NCBI GenBank assembly: GCA_963791995.1
Contig: CAWBUQ010000004.1
Location: 186,001 to 250,000 of the forward strand
Direction of reading: 5' to 3'
DNA length: 64,000 bases
Source: Bog-473 sp963791995
Lineage (GTDB): Bacteria > Actinomycetota > Acidimicrobiia > Acidimicrobiales > RAAP-2
Positions 10,550 through 22,776 of this stretch are shown piece by piece (positions within the stretch are counted from its first letter, which is position 1; every line of letters starts with the position of its first letter). The notes beneath the pieces are model-generated. The model searched no databases and was not told the DNA's origin. It worked only from the letters and a program-made list of their open reading frames with translations. A program made the position numbers and the translations under genes.

Positions 10550-12131
10550 GTGACCGACACCGTCCTCGTCGTCGACTTCGGGGCCCAGTACGCCCGCCTG
10601 ATCGCCCGCCGGGTGCGCGAGGCGCACGTCTATTCCGAGATCGTTCCTGCGACGATCACGATCGACGAGATCAAGGCACGCCGCGCCCAAGGGCATCATC
10701 TTCAGCGGCGGTCCCAAGTCGGTCTACGAGTCGCCCGCGCCCTCCATTGACGCCGGTGTCTACGAACTGGGGATCCCGATTCTCGGACTCTGTTACGGCG
10801 CGCAGTTGATGGCGCTCCAGCTGGGCGGCACCGTGACCCGTACCGGCCAGGGCGAGTACGGGCGTACGACACTGACCCAGACCACGCCGTCGCCGCTGTG
10901 TCCCGACTGGCCGTCGACCTCGTCGGTGTGGATGAGCCACGGCGACGCCATCACCGCGGTGCCCCAGGGCTTCGTCGGCACCGCGACGAGCGACGGTGCG
11001 CCGGTGGCGGCGATGCACGACCCCGAGCGCCGTTTCTTCGGCCTGCAGTTCCATCCCGAGGTGGTGCACACCGATCGGGGCGGGGAGGTCTTCGACCACT
11101 TCCTCATCGACGTCTGCGGCTGCGCGCCCGAATGGACCCACGTCTCCATCATTGAGCAGCAGGTGTCCGCCGTGCGGGCCCAGGTGGGCACCGACCGTGT
11201 GCTGTGTGCCCTCTCGGGCGGGGTGGACTCGGCCGTGGCGGCCGCACTGGTGCACAAGGCGGTCGGTGACCAGCTCACCTGTGTCTTCGTCGACACCGGC
11301 CTCATGCGCTCGGGCGAGGCCGATCAGGTCGAGGACACGTTCCGGCGCCAGTTCAAGGTGGACCTCGTCCACGTGAAGGCGGCCGACCGCTACTTCGCCG
11401 CGCTGGCCGGGCGTCACCGATCCCGAGCGCAAGCGCAAGATCATCGGCGAGCTGTTCATCCGCATCTTCGAGGAAGTGGCGCGCGATCTGGGGGCCGGCG
11501 GGTCGGGGACGAGCGGTGCGGGTTCCGCCAGCGGCGAGTCCGGTGCCGGTGCGGGTCCGCGGTTCTTGGTCCAGGGCACCTTGTACCCCGACGTCATCGA
11601 GTCGGGCAGCGACACCGCGGCCAACATCAAGTCGCACCACAACGTCGGGGGGCTGCCCGAGGATCTCGACTTCGATCTGGTCGAGCCGCTCCGCCTCCTG
11701 TTCAAGGACGAGGTGCGCGCCGTCGGCGAGGAGCTCGGGCTGCCCCACGAGATCGTCTGGCGTCAGCCCTTCCCGGGGCCGGGTCTGGGTGTGCGCATCA
11801 TCGGCGAGGTCACACCCGAGCGGGCCGAGATCCTGCGCCAGGCCGACGCGGTCGTGGTCGAGGAGATCCGGCGCGCCGGGCTCTACCGAGAACTGTGGCA
11901 GAGCTTCGCGGTGTTGCCGGCCGTCCGCACCGTCGGGGTGATGGGCGACGGCCGCACCTATGCCTACCCGATCGTCATCCGCGCCGTCACCAGTGACGAC
12001 GCCATGACCGCCGACTGGGCCCGCCTGCCCTACGACCTGGTGGAGAGGATCGCATCGCGAGTCATCAACGAAGTGGAGGGCGTGAACCGGGTGGCACTCG
12101 ACGTGACGTCGAAGCCACCCGGGACGATCGA

Positions 12132-12141
<10 letters not shown>
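10550..12141 (+). CDS. guaA: GMP synthase (glutamine-hydrolysing), two frameshifts
   Basis: Makes GMP from XMP, glutamine and ATP in the cytoplasm. Two extra bases near 10684 and 11408 split it into three frames; joined they give about 529 residues, the normal length. The N-terminal class I glutaminase domain has the nucleophile in G-L-C-Y-G-A-Q and His in F-H-P-E-V. The PP-loop domain has A-L-S-G-G-V-D-S-A. The C-terminal dimerisation domain ends in I-E-W-E. A Gly/Ser/Ala-rich loop after D-L-G-A-G-G is longer than usual. The stop overlaps the start of pcrA. Confidence 0.95.
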
Positions 12142-14563
<2,422 letters not shown>

Positions 14564-14612
14564 GGGGCGTGGTCTGGCGTCGGGACCAGGGCGTCCGTAT
14601 CCTTGGACCGGA

Positions 14613-15030
14613 ATGAAACGTCCCTACAGGGTGGTCGTGGCCAAGCCCGGACTCGACGGGCACGACCGGGGCGCCAAGGTCATCGCCAGGGCGCTGCGCG
14701 ACAGTGGCTTCGAGGTCGTCTACACCGGCCTGCACCAGACACCCGAGCAGGTCGTCCAAGCGGTCGTGCAGGAAGACGCCGACGCCGTAGGCCTCTCGCT
14801 CCTCTCGGGCGCCCATCTCACCCTCGTGCCCAAGGTGGTCAAGCTGCTGGCTGACGCCGGCCGCGAAGACGTGCTCGTCATCGTCGGGGGCATCATCCCC
14901 GAGGGGGACATCCCGGTGCTCACAGGAGCAGGGAGTGGCCCAGGTCTTCACGCCGGGCGCCCCCCTCGACTCCATCGGGACGTGGCTCGCCGACACCCTG
15001 GACGCACGTGAGGAGGCCCTCGAGGGCTGA
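14613..15030 (+). CDS. Stand-alone cobalamin (B12)-binding subunit, methylmalonyl-CoA mutase C-terminal type (one frameshift)
   Basis: About 138 residues. It has the B12-binding signature D-G-H-D-R-G with the lower-ligand His (residues 15-20), then S-L-L-S-G near residue 62 and a G-G near 92. An extra base near 14925 shifts the last third; corrected, the tail reads E-Q-G-V-A-Q-V-F-T-P-G-A and ends at 15030. This is the small subunit or C-terminal domain of acyl-CoA mutases that move a carbon skeleton group through adenosylcobalamin. No large subunit is in the window, so its partner is elsewhere. It lies 133 bases before sucC, whose product acts on the succinyl-CoA such mutases make. Confidence 0.88.
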
Positions 15031-15110
15031 TCATCCGAGGGGCGGGCTCGCCCCTCCTTCGCACCCGACGATCGCGGCGCTCCGGTAGCGACCCGAGCAC
15101 GCCGGCACGA

Positions 15111-15138
15111 GCAACCCGCAACCCGCAACTCGCAACTC
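15111..15138 (+). repeat. Four tandem 7-base repeats in the sucC leader
   Basis: GCAACCC twice then GCAACTC twice, directly followed by GC and a run of seven A and the sucC ribosome-binding site. The block lies 25-52 bases upstream of the start. It may be a slippage product or part of the 5' leader that keeps the ribosome-binding site unstructured. Confidence 0.7.
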
Positions 15139-15162
15139 GCAAAAAAAGGAGACAGCACCGAA

Positions 15163-16306
15163 GTGGACCTCTACGAATACCAGGGCAAGCAGTACTTCGC
15201 CCGCTTCGGCATCCCGACGTCACCGGGCGGTGTGGCCGACACGGTGGACGAGGCGGTCGAGCAGGCCGATGCTGCTGGGTACCCCGTCGTGGTGAAGGCA
15301 CAGGTCAAGGTCGGCGGCCGGGGCAAGGCCGGCGGCGTCAAGCTGGCCGCCGATGCCGATGAGGTGCGCCTGCACGCCGGCAACATCCTCGGGCTCGACA
15401 TCAAGGGGCACGTGGTCAAGCGTCTCTGGGTGGAGCACGCGTCGGATATCGCCAAGGAGTACTACGCCAGCTTCACGCTCGACCGCCCGGCCAAGTTGCA
15501 CCTGGGCATGCTCTCGGCCGAGGGGGGCGTAGAGATCGAGGAAGTGGCCCATACCAACCCCGACGCCATCGCCAGGATCCACATCGATCCCGTCGGAGGC
15601 CTCAGCGAAGAAACCGCCCGCGAATGGGTTGACCGGGCCAACCTCGACCTCGAGGCACGGGAACAGGCCGCGACGCTCCTGGTGCGCCTCTACCACTGTT
15701 ACGTGGAAGGCGACTGCGACCTGGCCGAGATCAATCCGCTCATCCTGACCCCCGAGGGCAAGGTGCACGCACTCGACGCCAAGGTGACGCTTGACGAGAA
15801 CGCGTCCTTCCGGCATCCCGAATGGCACGAGTACGAGGACGACTCGGACATCGACCCACGCGAGAAGATGGCCAAGGAGAAAGGGCTCAACTACATCGGG
15901 CTGTCGGGCAACGTCGGCATCATCGCCAACGGGGCCGGACTGGCGATGTCCACCCTCGACGTGGTCACCCAGGTCGGGGGGGAGGCGGCCAACTTCCTCG
16001 ACATCGGGGGCGGGGCCAACGCCGACGTCATGGCGGCAGCGCTCGAGACGATCAACGCCGACCCGGCCGTCAGGTCCATCTTCGTCAACATCTTCGGCGG
16101 CATCACGCGGGTGGACGAGGTCGCCAAGGGCATCATCGAGGCCATGGGCAGGGTGAGCCTGAGCTCACCGGTCGTCATGCGTCTGGACGGGACCAACGCC
16201 GTCGAGGGCCGGGCCCTCTTGGCCGGCCACCTGTCCGACACGCCTGATCGCCGAGCCCACGATGCTCGACGCCGCCCGTCGCGCCGTCGCGCTGGCCAAG
16301 GCCTAG
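15163..16306 (+). CDS. sucC: Succinate-CoA ligase (ADP/GDP-forming) beta subunit (one frameshift)
   Basis: Part of the TCA cycle enzyme that interconverts succinyl-CoA and succinate with substrate-level phosphorylation. The ATP-grasp half starts with D-L-Y-E-Y-Q-G-K-Q, then K-A-Q-V-K-V-G-G-R-G-K-A-G-G-V-K and L-A-E-I-N-P-L. The CoA-ligase half has L-S-G-N-V-G-I-I-A-N-G-A-G and F-V-N-I-F-G-G-I-T-R. One extra base near 16242 displaces the last 21 codons; corrected, the protein is 380 residues ending at TAG 16304-16306. The start is GTG 15163 behind AAGGAG. Confidence 0.96.
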
Positions 16307-16361
16307 GCGTTCGGGGCATCGATCCGCAGACACGTAGAACGCAAAGAGAACAGGAACCAAC

Positions 16362-17252
16362 GTGAGCATCTTCGTCGACGAGACGACCAAGGTCGTCATC
16401 CAAGGCATCAGCCCCACCAGCCAAGGGCTCTACCACGGGCTGCGGAACAAGGCCTACGGCACCAAGGTGGTGGGCGGGACGAACCCCAAGCGGGGCGGCG
16501 AGGAGATCGAGGGCATCGCCGTGTACGCCTCGGTGGCCGAGGCGGTCAAGGAGACCGGCGCCACCGCGTCCTTCATCAGCGTGCCCCCGCGGGGCGCCGC
16601 CGACGCCATCATTGAGGCGGCCGAGGCCGGCATCGCCTTCATCGTCTGCATCACCGAGGGCATCCCGGCTCAGGACGAGGCGGTGGTCTACAACCGGCTG
16701 GTCGAGGAGTTCCCCGGGACGAGGCTGCTCGGGCCCAACTGCCCCGGCATCATCAGCCCGGGAAAGTGCAACATCGGCATCACCTCTGGCGACATCGCCT
16801 TGGCGGGCGGACCGGTCGGCATCGTCTCGCGCTCGGGCACGCTGACCTACCAGGCGCTACACGAGCTGTCACAACAGGGTGTCGGTCAGACCACCTGTGT
16901 CGGCATCGGCGGTGACCCCGTCCCGGGCACGAACTTCATCGACTGCCTCGCCGCGTTCGAGGCGGACCCCGAGACGAAGGCGGTCATGATGATCGGCGAG
17001 ATCGGAGGCTCCGAAGAGGAGCGTGCCGCAGAGTTCATCGCCGCCAACATGACCAAGCCAGTCGCGGCCTACATCGCCGGCGTCACCGCTCCTCCCGGGC
17101 GCAAGATGGGCCATGCTGGTGCCATCATCTCGGGATCGTCGGGGACGGCGCAGGCCAAGATGGAGGCGCTGTCCGCTGCCGGCGTGCAGGTGGCCGAGAA
17201 CCCGACCGAGTGCGGGGAGAAGATGGTGGCCATCGTGCGGGGACTCGGCTAG
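16362..17252 (+). CDS. sucD: Succinate-CoA ligase alpha subunit
   Basis: A 296-residue partner of SucC carrying the CoA site and the phospho-histidine. The N-terminal Rossmann domain has V-I-Q-G-I-S-P-T-S-Q-G and G-T-N-P-K-R-G-G. The active-site His lies in G-H-A-G-A-I-I-S-G, and G-P-N-C-P-G-I-I is present. The gene is intact, starts at GTG 16362 and follows sucC by 55 bases in one operon. Confidence 0.97.
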   Translation: MSIFVDETTKVVIQGISPTSQGLYHGLRNKAYGTKVVGGTNPKRGGEEIEGIAVYASVAEAVKETGATASFISVPPRGAADAIIEAAEAGIAFIVCITEGIPAQDEAVVYNRLVEEFPGTRLLGPNCPGIISPGKCNIGITSGDIALAGGPVGIVSRSGTLTYQALHELSQQGVGQTTCVGIGGDPVPGTNFIDCLAAFEADPETKAVMMIGEIGGSEEERAAEFIAANMTKPVAAYIAGVTAPPGRKMGHAGAIISGSSGTAQAKMEALSAAGVQVAENPTECGEKMVAIVRGLG

Positions 17253-17292
17253 CACCAGCGAGCACCGGCGAGCCCCCGCACGAGGGTGACGC

Positions 17293-17986
17293 CTAGGTCG
17301 TCACCAGCGGCGCGGTGGACGTGACCGTCCTCGCCGACTCCGACGCGGACCCGAGAGTGCCGCGGCGCGCCTTGGTGGCGATCACGAACCCCGTGGCGAT
17401 GAGCCAGATCGGGAAGGCGAACAGGAAGTCGATGAAGGCGAGCGGACCTGCCAGCGCCAGGACGCCCACCAGGACCGAGTACCAGCCGAGCGTCTTGGGC
17501 AGAGGCGCGGCGCCGCGGTTGAGCAGGATGCCCAAGCCGGTGGTCAGCGAGAGCAGGAACATGCCGAAGATGATCGGTAGTTCGTTGTTGTCGCTGAAGA
17601 AGTTGAACGTCTTGACGATCGCGTACTGGTGGTTGTGCGCAGCCAGGATCAGCGTGATTTCGACTGCCCCGAGCACGACCATGCCTGCGACGAGAATGAT
17701 GCCTGCAGCGAACGTCATGTTGGACCACAGCTCACCCGTTCCCACCTGGCGCAGCACCGAACGCAGCTGGGTGGTGAAGGCCAGCAAGAGACGCGAGGGC
17801 CAGCCCCACGAGATAGATGGAGGCCCAGCTCTGCCCCACGTGTGTGTTGTACCAGTGCGCCACCGAGACGCCAGAAGCGTTCTCGCCCGGCGTGCCGCTG
17901 CCGAGCGGGCCGAATCCCAGGAATATCGCGATCACGATCACGATCGCGATGAAGCCCATCCAGCGGGTCACCGAAGAGTCCCTCAT
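17293..17986 (-). CDS. Polytopic membrane protein of unknown function (one frameshift)
   Basis: About 230 residues after removal of one extra base near 17785. The start is ATG 17986 (M-R-D-S-S-V-T-R-W). At least five hydrophobic segments are visible: near the N-terminus, at L-V-G-L-A-L, at the A-A-G-I-I-L-V-A-G run, at F-G-M-F-L-L-S-L-T-T-G and at the L-A-G-P-L-A-F-I-D-F-L-F-A-F-P run. The pattern resembles uncharacterised DUF4386-like actinobacterial membrane proteins. No catalytic motif. It is convergent with sucD and divergent from purN. Confidence 0.7.
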
Positions 17987-18195
17987 TGCTGTCCCTCCCT
18001 TTGTCCTTGTCCTTCTGGACATCGCGGAGCGTGGCCCAGCGGGTCGCCCGGGGAGACGCTCGCTCGCACGCTCCTCCTGCAAGTGTGATACGCCGACCAC
18101 CCAATTGCGAGGGGGGTAGCACCGACACGGAGGCAGGGGGCTAGCACCCCCGGGTTCCTCGGAGGCACGCGGAGGCTTCCCACTAGATTGGCCCT

Positions 18196-18837
18196 GTGCG
18201 CCTCGCGGTCCTTGTCTCGGGTTCCGGGACGATCCTCAAGGCCATGTTCGAGGCCGGTCTCCCGGTCAGCGTGGTCCTCTCGGATCGTCCCTGCGCCGGT
18301 CTTGTCCTGGCAGAGGAGCGCGGTGTCCCCTCTGAGCTGGTCGACCGGAGGAGCTACGGGGGCTTCGGCCCCGAATTCGACCGGGACGGGTTCACCGCAA
18401 CCGTCACGGCTACCCTGGTGGCGCACCAGGTCGACCTGGTGGCGATGGCCGGATTCGGGACGGTCCTGACCGGGGCGGTCCACCGCACCTTTCCACGCCG
18501 CATCTTGAACACCCATCCCGCCCTGCTCCCCGCCTTCCCGGGGTGGCACGGGGTACGCGACGCACTGGCGGCCGGGGTCGCCGAGACCGGGTGCACCGTG
18601 CACCTGGCCACCGTGGAGATGGACGCGGGCCCGATCCTGGCCCAGGAGGTGGTGCCGGTATTGGCCGGCGACACCGAGGAGACCCTCCACGAGAGGATCA
18701 AGGTGGTCGAGCGCACCCTCTATCCCTCGACGGTGGCCTGGGCGCTGGGCGAGCTGGACGCCGGCCGTGCGATCGAGGGCCGCCCGGCGGCCCCGAGACG
18801 AGAGCAGCAACGAGAGAAGGAGCAGACGAGGAGATGA
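18196..18837 (+). CDS. purN: Phosphoribosylglycinamide formyltransferase
   Basis: Transfers a formyl group from 10-formyl-THF to GAR in purine synthesis. 213 residues, normal length. Motifs: L-V-S-G-S-G-T at the N-terminus, M-A-G-F-G-T-V-L-T, the catalytic N-T-H-P-A-L-L-P-A-F-P-G (Asn and His), and V-E-M-D-A-G-P-I-L-A-Q with the catalytic Asp. The start is GTG 18196. The last 20 residues are a charged tail. It ends 4 bases before purH, so the two are one operon. Confidence 0.96.
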   Translation: MRLAVLVSGSGTILKAMFEAGLPVSVVLSDRPCAGLVLAEERGVPSELVDRRSYGGFGPEFDRDGFTATVTATLVAHQVDLVAMAGFGTVLTGAVHRTFPRRILNTHPALLPAFPGWHGVRDALAAGVAETGCTVHLATVEMDAGPILAQEVVPVLAGDTEETLHERIKVVERTLYPSTVAWALGELDAGRAIEGRPAAPRREQQREKEQTRR

Positions 18838-18841
18838 CGTC

Positions 18842-20420
18842 GTGAAGGCCCTGCTGTCGGTCTACGACAAAGAGGGGTTGGTCGAGTTCGCCCAGGGCCT
18901 CTCGGATCTCGGCTGGGAGCTGGTGGCGAGCGGGAACACCGCGGCCCGCCTGCACGACGCCGGTATCGCGCACACCGAGGTGGCGGACGTCACCGGTTCG
19001 CCCGAGATGCTCGGTGGCCGGGTCAAGACCCTGCACCCGAAGATCCACGGAGGCATTCTGGCCGACCGCGCCAAGCCGGAGCACCGGGCCGATCTCGAGG
19101 CCAACGGCATTGAGGCGATCGACCTGGTGGTGTCGAATCTCTACCCGTTCTCGTCGGATCCCTCGGTCGAGCTCATCGACATCGGCGGGCCCGCCATGGT
19201 GCGCGCCGCGGCCAAGAACCACGAGCACGTCGGGATCGTCACCTCGCCCGACGACTACGCGGCCGTGCTGGCCGAGCTGCGCGCCGACGGCTCGCTTTCC
19301 GCGGCGACCCGGCGGCGCCTGGCCCGGGCGGCCTTCGCGCACACGGCTGCCTATGACGCGGCCATCGTCGCGTGGCTCGACTCCGGCGGGCCCTCTCCCG
19401 TAGCCGGACTGGCCGGCGCCACCGAGGCCGACACCGCTGAGGCCGCGCTTTCGCTGGTCCTCCCGCCGACGATCCACCTCTCGCTCGAGCGCAGCGAGGT
19501 GTTGCGCTACGGCGAGAACCCGCACCAGCACGGTGCTCGCTACCGGCTCGCCGGTACCCCGAGCTGGTGGGACGGCATGGTGCAACACAGCGGGAGCCCG
19601 CTGTCGTATCTCAATATGTTCGACGGCGACGCGGCCTGGCGTCTCGTGCATGAGCTGGCCGCGGATGCTGGCAAGGGCAACGTCGCGGTCGCCATCATCA
19701 AGCACGCCAACCCCTGCGGCGCCGCCGTTGCAGCGTGACCTCGTCACCGCCTACGAGCGCGCCCTCGAGTGTGACGCGCTGAGCGCGTTCGGTGGCGTCG
19801 TGGCCATCGGGGGAGATGTCACCGCCGACGTTGCCGACGCCGTGGCGGCCGGCCCACAAGCCGACGTCATCATCGCCGCCTCCTTCACCCCCGACGCCCT
19901 CGAGACGCTGAACCGCCGGCGCAAGGCCACGCGCATTCTCTCGGGCCCCCCGCCCGAGCGGGCGACCCGGCAACTGCGCACCCTCGGCGCCAGCGTGCTC
20001 GTACAGGACGTCGACGGTTTCGTCACGCCGCGTCAGGACTGGCGCACGGTGACGAAACGCCAGCCGGGCGAGGACGAATGGCGTGATCTCGTCCTGGCGT
20101 GGCGCGTCTGCGGGCGCACGACCTCGAATGCCATCGCCATCGTCACCTCGGGCCAGGCAGTCGGCGTCGGGGCGGGCCAGCAGTCGCGGGTGGTGGCAGC
20201 AGAGATCGCCGTCCAGAAGGCGGGAGAGCGGGCCAAGGGTGGGGCGGGTGCGAGCGACGCATTCTTCCCGTTCCCCGACGGTCTGCTGGTGCTGGCCGAC
20301 GCCGGGGTCACCGCCGTCGTGCAGCCCGGCGGTTCGGTCCGTGACGACGAGGTCATCGCCGCCGCGGACGCGGCCGGCCTGGCGATGGTGGTGACGGGCG
20401 AGCGCCACTTCCGGCATTGA
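18842..20420 (+). CDS. purH: Bifunctional AICAR formyltransferase / IMP cyclohydrolase (one frameshift)
   Basis: Catalyses the last two steps to IMP. The N-terminal MGS-like cyclohydrolase has L-L-S-V-Y-D-K-E-G and V-K-T-L-H-P-K-I-H-G-G-I-L. The C-terminal transformylase has the Y-G-E-N-P-H-Q-H-G-A-R-Y motif, K-H-A-N-P-C-G-A-A, S-D-A-F-F-P-F-P-D-G and the end G-E-R-H-F-R-H. One extra base right after N-P-C-G-A-A (near 19725) creates a false stop at 19738. Corrected length is 525 residues, normal for PurH. The start is GTG 18842. Confidence 0.96.
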
Positions 20421-20513
20421 CCGACGCACCCGGCTCGTGAGCCAGGGTGTCACGCAGTACGAGACCAGACCAAGACCCGAGAACCAGACAGAACGAGAGG
20501 AGTCACAACGGAC

Positions 20514-21377
20514 GTGGGCGCCATCCTGCTCGACGGCGAGGCGGTCGCCGCCCGAATTCGTGCCGAGGTCGCTGACCGTATCGCCGCGTTGCGCGCCGAG
20601 GGCGTCGAAGTGGGTCTGGGTACCGTCCTCGTCGGTGACGACGTGCCGAGCGAGCGCTACGTCGCGCTCAAGCACGAGGACTGCGCAGCCATCGGCATGC
20701 ACTCGGTGGGAGCGCACCTCCCCGCTGACGCGACGCAGCAAGACGTGCTCGACGTCATCGCGCGCTTCAACGCGGACCCCGGGGTCAGCGCCTTCCTGGT
20801 CCAGCTGCCACTGCCGGCCGGGCTCGACGAGGAGGGCGCCCTGCTCGCCGTCGACCCGACCAAGGACGTCGACGGCCTGCATCCGGTGAACCTGGGCCGG
20901 CTCGTGCTCGGCACACCCGCCCAGTTGCCCTGCACACCGGTGGGCATCGTCGAGCTGCTGCACGCCTTCGACGTCCCCATTGAAGGGCGCCACGCCGTGA
21001 TCATCGGGCGCGGTGTCACCATCGGGCGCCCGCTCGGCATGCTGCTGTCCTTGAAGCGTCCCGGTCTGAACGCGGCGGTCACCATGGTGCACACGGGGGT
21101 CGACGAGACCGACATGGCGGCACTCGTGCGCACGGCCGACATCGTGGTGGCCGCAGCAGGGCGGCCGGGGCTGGTGACGCCCGACATGGTCAAGCCGGGG
21201 GCCGCCGTCGTGTCGGCCGGCACCAGCTGGGAGGGCAGGAAGCTCATCCCCGACGTGCGGGAGGACGTGGCCGAGGTGGCCGGTTGGATCACGCCGCGGC
21301 TCGGTGGGGTGGGCCCGATGACCCGTGCCATGCTGTTGCGCAACGCACTGCGTGCGGCGGAGCTGTCGGCGAAGTGA
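20514..21377 (+). CDS. folD: Methylenetetrahydrofolate dehydrogenase / methenyltetrahydrofolate cyclohydrolase
   Basis: Supplies 10-formyl-THF, the cofactor used by purN and purH just upstream. 287 residues with Y-V-A-L-K (active-site Tyr and Lys), Q-L-P-L-P, D-V-D-G-L-H-P-V-N and the Rossmann motif G-R-G-V-T-I-G-R-P. It ends with V-G-P-M-T-R-A-M-L. The start is GTG 20514 behind GAGAGGAG. The gene is intact. Confidence 0.96.
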   Translation: MGAILLDGEAVAARIRAEVADRIAALRAEGVEVGLGTVLVGDDVPSERYVALKHEDCAAIGMHSVGAHLPADATQQDVLDVIARFNADPGVSAFLVQLPLPAGLDEEGALLAVDPTKDVDGLHPVNLGRLVLGTPAQLPCTPVGIVELLHAFDVPIEGRHAVIIGRGVTIGRPLGMLLSLKRPGLNAAVTMVHTGVDETDMAALVRTADIVVAAAGRPGLVTPDMVKPGAAVVSAGTSWEGRKLIPDVREDVAEVAGWITPRLGGVGPMTRAMLLRNALRAAELSAK

Positions 21378-21442
21378 GATCCGCATTGGAGACACAGTTC
21401 CCCGCATGGACGGCGGATCCGCGCCAAGGAGGCACGCGACAG

Positions 21443-21802
21443 ATGAGTGAACGGGAATACTCCGAGCGCCCGTGGGGGAACTACACGGTCCTGGACGACG
21501 ACGCGCCCGACCACAAGGTGAAGCGCATGGTGGTGCATCCCGGCAAGCGGCTCAGCTACCAGCGCCATTCCAAGCGGGCAGAACACTGGTTCATCGTCTC
21601 GGGAACGGCGACGGTGACGCTCGACGGCACCGTGACGCGGTTGGAGCCCGGTCAGTCGATCGACATCCCGCTCGAGGGGGCGCACCGCATCGGGAACGAT
21701 GGGAACACCGACGTTGTGTTCATCGAGGTGCAGCGTGGCTCCTACTTCGGTGAGGACGACATCGTGCGACTGGAGGACGACTACGGACGGCTCGGCACAT
21801 GA
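21443..21802 (+). CDS. Cupin, mannose-6-phosphate isomerase type II family
   Basis: A 119-residue single-domain cupin of the type found as the C-terminal domain of bifunctional mannose-1-phosphate guanylyltransferase/isomerases. It starts S-E-R-P-W-G-N-Y. The metal-binding motif G-K-R-L-S-Y-Q-R-H-S-K-R-A-E-H-W and the second motif I-P-L-E-G-A-H-R are present. Likely binds a metal and acts on a sugar phosphate; substrate not shown. AAGGAGG at 21426-21432 supports the ATG at 21443. Its stop overlaps the metF start (ATGA), so the two are coupled. Confidence 0.85.
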   Translation: MSEREYSERPWGNYTVLDDDAPDHKVKRMVVHPGKRLSYQRHSKRAEHWFIVSGTATVTLDGTVTRLEPGQSIDIPLEGAHRIGNDGNTDVVFIEVQRGSYFGEDDIVRLEDDYGRLGT

Positions 21803-22668
21803 CGCGCATCGCCGATCTCCTGGCGGCCGGTCCGACGTACTCCTTCGAGTTCTTCCCGCCGAAGAACGACAAGGAGCTCACCACGCTGGCCCGCACCATC
21901 AGCGAACTGCAGCCGCTTGAACCCTCCTTCGTCTCGGTCACCTACCGCGGCGGTGCGGAGTCCCGGCAGCGCACCTTCGACCTCGTGTCGTCGATGTTGC
22001 ACACGACGCGGCTCAACCCCATGGCCCACCTGATCTGCGTGGCGCATACACGACTGGAGCTGGCGGACATCTTGGTGTCGCTGCGCAAGGCCGGCATTGA
22101 GAACCTGATGGCCCTCGGCGGCGACCCACCCGAGGACCCGGACGCCGTCGTCGGCGAGCTGGCCTACGCCGCGGAGCTCGTGGAACTGGCGCGGGCGATC
22201 GGTGGTTTTTCCGTCGGCGTCGCGGCCCATCCGGCCGGTCACCCCCGCTCGCCCGGAATGGCGAGCGACCGCGACCGCCTGGCCGCCAAGCTGGCACTCG
22301 CGGACTTCGGCGTGACGCAGTTCTTCTTCGAGGCCGCCGAGTACGAGGGCCTCGTGGCCGATCTGCGTGCCCGCGGCATCGACACGCCAGTGCTCCCCGG
22401 CATCCTGCCCGTCACGTCGCTCTCGACCATGGGCCGGCTGGGCGCCATGGGCGCGGCGGCCCCGGACTGGATGCAAGGACGCCTGCGCGCCGCCGACGAG
22501 CGGGGCGGGCCCGAGGCCGTCCGCAAAGAGGGGGTGGAGCTCGCGACCGAGCTGTGTTCGCGTCTCCTCGAGTCCGGCGTGCCGGGATTGCACTTCTACA
22601 CGTTCAACACCTCGAGCGCGACCCGGGAGATCTACGCCGCGCTCGGTCTCGGACCCGGGTCCTCATAA
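21799..22668 (+). CDS. metF: Methylenetetrahydrofolate reductase family protein
   Basis: An FAD-dependent reductase giving 5-methyl-THF for methionine synthesis. 289 residues. The TIM-barrel starts F-E-F-F-P-P-K-N-D, with Glu as the usual folate-site residue, followed by F-V-S-V-T-Y-R-G-G, H-L-I-C-V-A-H-T-R, L-A-L-G-G-D-P-P and a C-terminal G-V-P-G-L-H-F-Y-T-F-N. It overlaps the cupin gene by four bases and completes a one-carbon block with folD, purN and purH. Confidence 0.94.
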   Translation: MTRIADLLAAGPTYSFEFFPPKNDKELTTLARTISELQPLEPSFVSVTYRGGAESRQRTFDLVSSMLHTTRLNPMAHLICVAHTRLELADILVSLRKAGIENLMALGGDPPEDPDAVVGELAYAAELVELARAIGGFSVGVAAHPAGHPRSPGMASDRDRLAAKLALADFGVTQFFFEAAEYEGLVADLRARGIDTPVLPGILPVTSLSTMGRLGAMGAAAPDWMQGRLRAADERGGPEAVRKEGVELATELCSRLLESGVPGLHFYTFNTSSATREIYAALGLGPGSS

Positions 22669-22776
22669 CGCGACGCCCGCCGCACCGGGCCGCAAGGGAG
22701 TCCGGGCGGTGGTGCACCAGCAGCATCCGACCAGGTCAATTGGGACGCCCCCCTCCAGCCCCGTAGCATCCACTCC

